DNA of 64,000 nt, taken from contig RPFO01000038.1 of assembly GCA_009746045.1 (NCBI GenBank), positions 299,759 to 363,758 on the forward strand. Direction: 5' to 3'. Below the pieces are notes generated by a model. That model had not been told where the DNA came from and ran no database searches. It worked only from the letters and a program-made list of their open reading frames with translations. This stretch comes from Mesostigma viride (taxonomy: Eukaryota; Streptophyta; Mesostigmatophyceae; Mesostigmatales; Mesostigmataceae). The stretch's first letter is position 1, and each line of letters starts with the position of its first letter. Of this stretch, positions 55,500 to 64,000 are shown in pieces. Position numbers and translations under genes: made by a program.

Positions 55500-58400
55500 T
55501 TACGCCGCCTTGAGCTCCACGTACTTGCCCACAGGCATGTTGTTGAGGAACTTGGCCAGCTCGTACGCCTCGGGACCCTCCTTGGCCGCGTCGGCCAGGT
55601 TGATGAGCACCCTCACGTGGCCGTACAGCTCCTTAGCGCTGGCCACCTCAAAGGCGGACTGCAGCGGCCGGTTGCAGCAGCAGTCGTTCTCGTCGACCTG
55701 CGGCACCTTGGCGCGCAGGATGATCTTGTCGCCGACGTCGAGGCCTGGAGGAGTGAGAAGCAGAGATCGAGAAGTGTACCACCCAAGAGTTAGCCTGCCA
55801 ATTGCGAGGGTGAGCCCCGGGTTTGGGGTCACACTCTAACAAAAAGGCCGCACCATCTGACTCCGCCCCTTGCGGTTAGCTGTGGACGAGGCAGAGCCTC
55901 CACTCACATGCTCATAGCCAGAGTCGGTCTAGCCTCATTCACCCCCACTTCCCCCCCCACTGAGGGTGTCGGGAGCAAGGACTGAGCAGCACGAGAAAAA
56001 AATTACGCGAAACTTTTTGAAATCGGTCTAAGGGAAAAGCAAGCAAGTGATAGTGACAAGATGTGTCCCTGGCACCACCCTGCCCCTCACCTGACACCTG
56101 ACGCTGTGAGGGCAGCTCGAACCGCAGCACGAACTCAGAGGGGGTGCGCACGTCGTGCTGGCAGCAGCGCAGCTCGACAAACGCGTCCTTTGGCACGCCC
56201 GGCTCGGTGGCCGGCTTGGCGTTGATCATGGCGGCACGCTGGCCCGCGATGCGGCCGTAGACCACGCAGTCCAGCAGCGAGTTGCCCGCCAGCCGGTTCT
56301 GGCCGTGCAGGCCGCCCGTGACCTCGCCTGGGATGTGAGAAAAAGTGGTTGGTCGGGGGGAAGCAGAGGAGGGTGAAACGGGGAGAGGATGGTGTAACAG
56401 GGAAAAGAGCAGCTGCGTGAGCACCTAGCACTATTGCACATGTCAGGTTCTGCTATCTCCATTTAATGTGCAAGAATAAAGAAATACTGGCAGAAAAAGT
56501 ACATGTACAACCGATGGGCAACCAGCTAGAGCCATCGGCCATTATTCCCGCAAAAAAAAAAGTCCCCCATTCTATCACAAGCGATAAGATTAGAATACCA
56601 CAGCAAAAGCAGGGTGCAAAATTAACCCCGTAAACAAGCCTGCCTCCGCTGCCTGCCCCACCTGCCTGGTGCCAAAAACCCGTCGCTTACCGGCCGCGAA
56701 CAGTCCCTGGATGCGGTGCGGCTTCCCGTCCTTGGATGCCTTGGTGGGCGGCTGCATGACCTCTGTGCTGGTGTTGATGGCCAGGCCACCCATGGTGTAG
56801 TGGACCGAGGGGGTCACCGCCGCCACCCAGAAGGGCTCCTCGGGCCGCAGCTTGGTGGGGAACCAGGACTTGCCGAAGACATCAATCCAGCGAGCCGCGG
56901 GCAGCTTGAGCTTCACGCCACCCATGCCCTCGCAGTGGACGTCCAGGTCCGAGGCCTCGGCCACAAACTCGGGGTCCAGCGTGCCCGCCGCGACCTGGAC
57001 GGCGACGGATTTGTCGCACGAGTCGGCGTACTCCGCCAGGGTGTTGAGGAAAACTGCGTCCCGGGAGAGAACGGAGAGGGCGAGGGGAATGACAAGAGCA
57101 AGGAGAGGGAGAACACGGAAACGGGGAGATCGTGGGCCATGGTACCCAGAAGAGATGAACACACACGAAACAGCGAGTCAAGGCGATTGTTTCAAACAAA
57201 TGTTTGGATACATTGGCAAAGCTGGTGCCAATACTAATGCTAACGATGAGGCATACTGCTGACCAGCCCCTCCCCCTCGCTTGTTTCTCCACTTTGCCAT
57301 TGACCACATATTTTGCAGTGAGCATCGGAGGCAAAATATGCCTGGCACTCCAATTCGCAGTTGCTGCTGGAAAAGAAGCGGCCAACTCTCATAATTAGCC
57401 TAATGCCTCTCTCTCTTGGCATGCATCCTTCTCTCGGGTCCTATCAGTTGTCACATGGTGACCATTTCCAATTGCACCGCTCAACTCCATGCATGCCTCG
57501 ACCATGCTACACAGGGTTGCTCAGGAAAAATAGAACCGTCTCCCGGCATAGCTCACCTTCCTCATACAGGCCGAGGTACTTGCACAGCTCGGATGCATTG
57601 TTGACCCTCTTTAATAGTCCCTGGGACTCGTAGAACTTAAAGACACCCGCCCCGACCTTCTTCATGACCTCATCGTTCATGACTAGGAAAGACACAGGCA
57701 GCTGCATGAGCCGATGACAAACCAGCAACAACGAAATCAAGGGCATGCCAGCGAAGGGTGCACTTAAGCGTGAGATAAAGAAACATATAAAAATGACAAA
57801 GTGAGCGAGAGTGCAAACATTATAATGAATACAGTCATTACCGCGTTGAGTTGCATTTTTAAGGTTGTGTTACCGCGTTTAGTTGCGACGCCGAAGTTTA
57901 AGCGGTGGCCACACTTAAGCATCGGTGCCATCGCAACTTAATGCGGTAATGACTCAATTTCATGGAGGTGCCAGGCCATTTTTGGCCGCGCGGGCCCAAC
58001 TTTTTGCCAAGTCCGGACCTGCTATGCGGCTTTGGGCGGCAAAATCCGCTAGCTCCACTGGCGCGCAGACGTCCCCACCTCCTGGCAATTAGTGAAAGCG
58101 CGAATGCGACCTTACAATTCCCATTCATTTGCAGCCTGCGGAATGCAGTACATACGAATCCAAGAGCATGCAGGGTGCCCGTAATTGAGACAACTTGCCG
58201 GAAATTACCACCATCATGCCGAAAGCACACATGTCGGTACATGTGTGGTATCCGTCAGAAAAACGCAGGCACTGACGGAGCACTGCGTGGCTGGCTGCCG
58301 GCTGCACCTGGCGGGCGGCGTGTATTGCAGCCAGCCTTTCTCACAAAAAAAGTCCTGGTAGGGAAAATGGACTTTGGGCGGCCTAGATGCTCAGCTGGAT

Positions 58401-58755
58401 CGGGCTTGACAAGAGCTATCGAATGCCGTATAGAAGTCCGTGAGAGGAGGGGGGGGGGGGGGGGATGCTAGCCAAATTCTACCGTGAAGTTGCGTTACCA
58501 CGCTAAGTTGTGACGCCGCATTTTAGGCGTCGATCGCAACTTATCGCGGTAATGACTGTCTTGAAATGACGTTAAACGTGAAGGTGACACATCAAAAAGA
58601 CCCTCGAATGGAACTTTAAACTGGAGATAAGAGACATGATAATCATTATTTGAATAATAACCGAGACTAGCCGAAACTTACCGAGACGGAGACGGGGATG
58701 GGGACGGAAAACAAAAACAAAAACAAAAACAAAAACAAAAACAAAAACAAAAACA

Positions 58756-58833
<78 letters not shown>

Positions 58834-61800
58834 CAAACGCAAACGCAAACGCAAACGCAAACGCAAACGCAAACGCAAACGCAAACGCAAACGCAAACGC
58901 AAACGCAAACGCAAACGCAAACGCAAACGCAAACGCAAACGGAAACGGAAACGGAAACGGAAACGGAAACGGAAACGGAAACGGAAACGGAAACGGAAAC
59001 GGAAACGGAAACGGAAACGGAAACGGAAACGGAAACGGAAACGGAAACGGAAACGGAAACGGAAACGGAAACGGAAACGGAAACGGAAACGGAAACGGAA
59101 ACGGAAACGGAAACGGAAACGGAAACGGAAACGGAAACGGAAACGGAAACGGAAACGGAAACGGAAACGGAACTGAAACTGAAACTGAAACTGAAACTGA
59201 AACTGAAACTGAAACTGAAACTGAAACTGAAACTGAAACTGAAACTGAAACTGAAACTGAAACTGAAACTGAAACTGAAACTGAAACTGAAACTGAAACT
59301 GAAACTGAAACTGAAACTGAAACTGAAACTGAAACTGAAACTGAAACTGAAACTGAAACTGAAACTGAAACTGAAACTGAAACTGAAACTGAAACTGAAA
59401 CTGAAACTGAAACTGAAACTGAAACTGAAACTGAAACTGAAACTGAAACTGAAACTGAAACTGAAACTGAAACTGAAACTGAAACTGAAACTGAAACTGA
59501 AACTGAAACTGAAACTGAAACTGAAACTGAAACTGAAACTGAAACTGAAACTGAAACTGAAACTGAAACTGAAACTGAAACTGAAACTGAAACTGAAACT
59601 GAAACTGAAACTGAAACTGAAACTGAAACTGAAACTGAAACTGAAACTGAAACTGAAACTGAAACTGAAACTGAAACTGAAACTGAAACTGAAACTGAAA
59701 CTGAAACTGAAACTGAAACTGAAACTGAAACTGAAACTGAAACTGAAACTGAAACTGAAACTGAAACTGAAACTGAAACTGAAACTGAAACTGAAACTGA
59801 AACTGAAACTGAAACTGAAACTGAAACTGAAACTGAAACTGAAACTGAAACTGAAACTGAAACTGAAACTGAAACTGAAACTGAAACTGAAACTGAAACT
59901 GAAACTGAAACTGAAACTACTGAAACTGAAACTGAAACTGAAACTGAAACTGAAACTGAAACTGAAACTGAAACTGAAACTGAAACTGAAACTGAAACTG
60001 AAACTGAAACTGAAACTGAAACTGAAACTGAAACTGAAACTGAAACTGAAACTGAAACTGAAACTGAAACTGAAACTGAAACTGAAACTGAAACTGAAAC
60101 TGAAACTGAAAATGGAACCGGAACCGGAAATGGAGATGGAAACTCAAGTGGAACTGGAATCGGGAAGCAAAAAATGGAAGAGATTATCAAAAAGGAAAAA
60201 GGAAAGGAAAAAAAATTGAACTCGATGGATGAAAATTGTACGATTAAAAGCAGCAATTGGAATATGAATAGGCATAGGAATTGGAATTGAAATCATTGAC
60301 ATCAGATCAGATTTGATACATAAGCGGGAAGAGAAAATGGGAAGTGGGCCCTGTAAGTGCACAGGGCAACGAAAGCATTAATGAAATAAAATGTCCGTGG
60401 AGAATTCCCAAGCCCAACTTGGTGGCTAAAATAGGAAATGTTGTGCCACATATACACGAGCCTAGATTTCATGGCACGAAAGATATGCTTCAGACAAAGA
60501 AAAACAAGCAGCCTATGCATCACCCACCGGCACTTGCTCCGCAGTCACTTCGCAAGTTGGGTCCTGCAGCACGGCATCCTCCTCCTGGCAGTGGCGGATG
60601 ATGGCATTGGACACGACCTCGCGCTTGGCCAGCTCATCGACAAAGCGCGCGCCCGAGCGGTCCACCAGGATGCCACCGGCTCCACGCAACATTTCTGGCG
60701 CAAGGAACACCTGGCGACCTGCCCAGGTGGAGCGCGTCAGCGTGCCGTCCTTGGCGTGCTCCAGCACAGCAGCTAGAGGCACGAAGCCAGTTGGGTGCAC
60801 CTGGGTAGTACCATGAATGAAAACCCCAATAATTGCAGTGCCAGGAAGCAAAGGTTATATGGCATGTCTCAAGATACATGACGCAGAATACAAAGGATTA
60901 GGGTTGTCAACGCCGTCCCAGTTGATGCAAGCCAAAAGAGCACAATATTTCAAAGCATATGCACTCTTGGGGCAGTATGAAGTGGCCTCCTTTCATGCCG
61001 ATTCAGCAGAAGCTGCTGGTTGAATTAAACTGGTTGGCAGATTGTTCCAAACCCTCCCAGCCCTGCTGCCTGTACCACCTCACCTGGACCTGCTCCATCT
61101 GCTTTAACTGGGCACCGATTGCACGGGCCAGCTTGACGCCATCGCCCGTGGTCTGCTCCCCGTTGGTGGTGGGGAAGAGGCACATGGGCCCCACAAACTC
61201 GGTGAGCAGCTCGCGGTCGCGCCCGTAGCCGCCCGTGGTCAGCACGACTGCGGGCACAATATCACATGCACGGTCGGGTGGAGGAAAGAACGATGCACGG
61301 GGCATTGGCGAATGGTGCGCAAGGACGACGTGAGCATGCTCCGTAATGCACTACGGGGGATCCGCACGACTGCAGGCAATGTAAGAGACAGCAAGAGACA
61401 GATTGGGGGGAGGACAGTACAAGAGGGGTCGGGGAGAGGACAGTAAGAGAGGGGTTGGGGGAAGAACACGGTTTCATGGGGCAGTGGTGCGTAAGGGCCG
61501 TGTGAGCACCGCCGATATCATAAAGGGTTGACCTGGCGACGGATTAGGGTGTTTACCATCGAATGGCCATGCCAGCACAACACGCCAACGGCGCGTCTGA
61601 TGCCATCACTGCGGCAGCCAGCCAAATGCACAACGGATGTGAGGAATGTCGAGGGGAAGAGTCCGGCGCTGGCTGGTTGACAACGCTGCTGGATGCATAA
61701 GGATCCTTACCACTGGACCGACGCATTGTAGGGAGAGGCACTCCAAGGGAGAGGAGAAGCACTCCAAGCGAGAGGAGAGGCACTCCAAGGGAGAGGAGAA

Positions 61801-63757
61801 GCACTCCAAGCGAGAGGAGAAGCACTCCAAGGGAGAGGAGAAGCACTCCAAGGGAGAGGAGAAGCACTCCAAGCTCGCCGGATCCCCAACACCTCACCTA
61901 GTACTACACCAGTACCAGGACCTGACGCCGCAGCATTGCATGAACAGCTGTCGACAATGTGGGTTCCACTTGCCTGCCCCGTTTTGACGACAACGGGGAG
62001 CTGCATGCCTGAGCCCGACATGTAAGAAATCAAAAGTAAGAAAGGGCGGTGACTCGGATCAACTCAGACAAGCCAGGTATGGGGACAGGTGGAACAACAA
62101 GCCACCCACGTACCCACCCACGGCTCGCCCCTCTGCCTCCAGGGATGCCCATGGACCCTTGGCGCCTCTTTTGCATTTTCTGATATCTTGGCCGCACCCA
62201 CCTGAATCCGTGTGCAGGGTGTGCACGCTGCCGTCCTCCTCATTCACATACTCCAACCCGGTTACTTTGATGTGCAGCGGGTCCACTGGCTCCGAGAGCA
62301 GCTTGGTCACTGAGGGGCGCGCAGCCGGGGATAGCAGGCGTGGACCCCGCAAGGTCAGAAGGAACGTGGGGCGCGACAGCGGGGCAATACTAACTATCCA
62401 AGCACAAGGTTAACTAACTATCCAAGCACAAGGTTAACTAACTATCCAAGCACAAGGTTAACTAACTATCCCAGCACAAGGTTAACTAACTATCCAAGCA
62501 CAAGGTTAACTAACTATCCAAGCACAAGGTTAACTAACTATCCCAGCACAAGGTTAACTAACTATCCAAGCACAAGGTTAACTAACTATCCAAGCACAAG
62601 GTTAACTAACTATCCAAGCACAAGGTTAACTAACTATCCAAGCACAAGGTTAACTAACTATCCAAGCACAAGGTTAACTAACTATCCAAGCACAAGGTTA
62701 ACTAACTATCCAAGCACAAGGTTAACTAACTATCCAAGCACAAGGTTAACGAACTATCCAAGCAAGGCTAGGGCAGGCGCATGACATGAGAGCAGAAACG
62801 CCCACCCACTAGGCCCCCCCCAAATCAAGTCATCCAAAGAAAAGATCTGTGCACTCATTTCCTGCAACACCCAGCGCCGAGCAACGGAGGGATGCCAGCT
62901 CGCCAGGTTGAGGCTGCTCTAGACGATCAACTGTTGTGCAGACTACCGGCAAACGCGAACAATTTCGTGGTTCTCACCTCATATACTCCTACAGTGTGTT
63001 ACATACTGAACTGGGTGCGGTCAAACTCATTCGGGTACCCTTGGTCGCTTCCAACCGTCAGTGCTGCGGAGCGGTAAATCCCACTGGCATCCTCCCTGTG
63101 CTTGCGCTGCTTGTTGGAGCTGGTGGCCTGCCCCAGCCAGCACACAAGCCCGCATGCAAGCCCCTTGATGCTTACGTACCCAAGCGCCCTGCTACACCTC
63201 GCTGTCTGTGAGGCAAAAACTTCCGGGTTTCTAAGAAATAGTAGATCACCAGACATCTGTGGATCACCTTGTGTGAAGCCGAAATGCAATGCTGGCTAAT
63301 GCCTGGCGTCAACATGATCGGAGAACGGAGAACTCGCATGCACACACAAGCACACTCATTTCCCTCCCTCTACCCGGAGGATGCCACCTGTACATCTGCA
63401 GAAACTGATAGCATGCGCATTGCTCAGGTGCTTTTTACCTTTGGTGTGAGGGAAAATAAGCACTGCCGCGCCACCACCCGGACACCTGGGAAAGGCATAA
63501 ACGCATACGCCACACCCCGGCACCCTAACTCTTACCCTAACTGATGAGCATTCCACAAACCACGGCACGCTTTAGCCTTTCTCTCTAAGCTTGCGTGATC
63601 ATTGGTGCATTGGGCAGATCTGATCTCGTGTTGTAACGACCACCAATGCTGGCACCCTTACCCCTGGCCTTGGTGATGATTTGTGCGTTGGGCACATTCT
63701 GCGTCAGGTACTTGCTCAGGTTGGAGATGAGGGCCACACCCACAGGGAGCATGGCGC
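55500..63757 (-). CDS. Second fumarate reductase gene (paralogue), exons 4-11, 5' end outside window
   Basis: Minus-strand exons: 63757-63662, 62309-62202, 61247-61084, 60800-60528, 57701-57557, 57053-56691, 56327-56091, 55744-55500; 543 codons including the stop. Exon boundaries and phases equal those of the gene at 6228-17306; six of the eight exons are the same length, and two differ by 9 and 15 bases. Active-site motifs are kept: VHPTGF, GARFVDE, VHYTMGG, HGQNRLAGNS. Exon 10 differs from its partner at five of 79 residues by my count; the regions SDLDVHCEGMGGVKLK and DENDCCCNRPLQS diverge most. The C-terminus again ends within a cytochrome-b5-reductase-like flavin subdomain. Exons 1-3, including the Rossmann-type FAD motif, should lie past 64000. 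The intron between 57702 and 60527 holds a MITE-like element and a 1.4 kb microsatellite. Confidence 0.87.
57831..58559. mobile_element. MITE-like element in intron of second fumarate reductase gene
   Basis: Terminal inverted repeats of about 25 bases: ACAGTCATTACCGCGTTGAG at the left and, as complement, ACAGTCATTACCGCGATAAG at the right. Sub-terminal repeats of the same AGTTGCGACGCC motif occur inside both ends, and the left end alone (57831-57953) can fold on itself. No coding capacity. A target duplication is not evident. Confidence 0.55.
58709..60110. repeat. Five-block ordered hexamer microsatellite
   Basis: Consecutive homogeneous blocks: AAAAAC (58709-58760), GAAAAC (58761-58832), GCAAAC (58833-58940), GGAAAC (58941-59173) and TGAAAC (59174-60110). 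Each block differs from its neighbour by one base of the unit. There is one interruption, an extra ACT at about 59918. It lies in an intron, and the open frames it creates on both strands are artefacts. Confidence 0.98.
61733..61873. repeat. 21-bp minisatellite in intron of second fumarate reductase gene
   Basis: About 6-7 units of GAGAGGAGAAGCACTCCAAGG with AAGGG/AAGCG alternation, in the intron between exons 5 and 6. Confidence 0.9.
62393..62765. repeat. 24-bp minisatellite in intron of second fumarate reductase gene
   Basis: About 15 units of TAACTATCCAAGCACAAGGT plus four bases, with rare CCAAG/CCCAG variants. It starts about 85 bases upstream (on the gene strand) of the exon 5 acceptor. 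Confidence 0.95.
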
Positions 63758-64000
63758 CTGCGGATGCCAGGGGGGTGCATCAGGGGCAAAAGCGGGGGGG
63801 GGCATGGCAAGCGCAGACGACACAATAAGAACATTACTCACAAAAAATTAATAAAGTAATAACAACAGCAATGATAAAAAAGGTGACTCTGCCAGCCTTG
63901 TCAACCAGGGCTCGCCGTGAGACGTCAGCAACTCTGTCATGACCCTGTTTGAACGCTAGACTTCATATCTCGCTCATGCCTTAGAGAGATGCAGATCCCA
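63758..64000 (-). other. Intron 3 of the second fumarate reductase gene, cut by the window edge
   Basis: Non-coding sequence upstream of exon 4 on the minus strand. No exon 3 match (ALEFLRSMGPDM) is visible before the window ends. Confidence 0.6.

Noticed and set aside
58667-60290. Open frames of about 530 residues on both strands (Thr-Glu/Asn-Gly and Ser-Val/Phe-Pro repeats)
   Set aside because: Artefact of the hexamer microsatellite in an intron of the second fumarate reductase gene.

Overview
This is a 64 kb piece of a eukaryotic nuclear genome. Coding sequence is broken by GT-AG introns with short exons, and most of the DNA is introns, tandem repeats and retroposons. AP2 DNA-binding domains, compact flavoprotein genes, roughly balanced base composition and L1-like retroposons fit a unicellular green alga best. 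That assignment is inference from gene content; no rRNA, organelle or telomere sequence is visible to confirm it.

Layout. 1-5.0 kb: a retroposon 3' fragment, then a truncated Ty1/copia retrotransposon on the minus strand. 6.2-17.3 kb: a complete 11-exon gene (plus) for a soluble Osm1/Frd1-type fumarate reductase, 679 codons, with two large intronic minisatellites. 17.3-26.3 kb: retroposon copies, a 2.1 kb TTAA-flanked inverted-repeat element (piggyBac-like) and a gene-poor stretch. 26.5-42.4 kb: a tandem array of AP2 exons (plus). All internal modules keep splice phase 1, so the array can be read as a single 1,512-residue protein with seven canonical and two divergent AP2 domains. 42.6-44.1 kb: a 5'-truncated LINE carrying a restriction-like-endonuclease C-terminus. 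44.8-54.7 kb: a nest of retroposons that encode only an L1-ORF1-like protein, plus a LINE ORF2 C-terminal scrap. 55.5-63.8 kb: a second fumarate reductase gene in inverted orientation (minus), whose first three exons lie beyond the window.

The most interesting material is threefold. First, a family of ORF1-only ('half-LINE'-like) retroposons ends in a short 3' hairpin followed by a TTAA-type tail and is bounded by 9-13 bp target duplications; three 3'-end subfamilies use unrelated hairpin sequences with the same architecture. Second, the AP2 gene appears to have grown by duplication of symmetric phase-1 exons together with their introns. Third, two intronic minisatellites repeat a splice-site sequence of the adjacent exon in every unit. 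The two fumarate reductases share exon structure and a C-terminal remnant of a cytochrome-b5-reductase-like FAD domain that lacks its flavin motif and its NAD-binding half.

All exon boundaries were placed by hand from splice-site consensus, reading-frame closure and comparison between paralogues in the window. Transcript data would be needed to confirm them.
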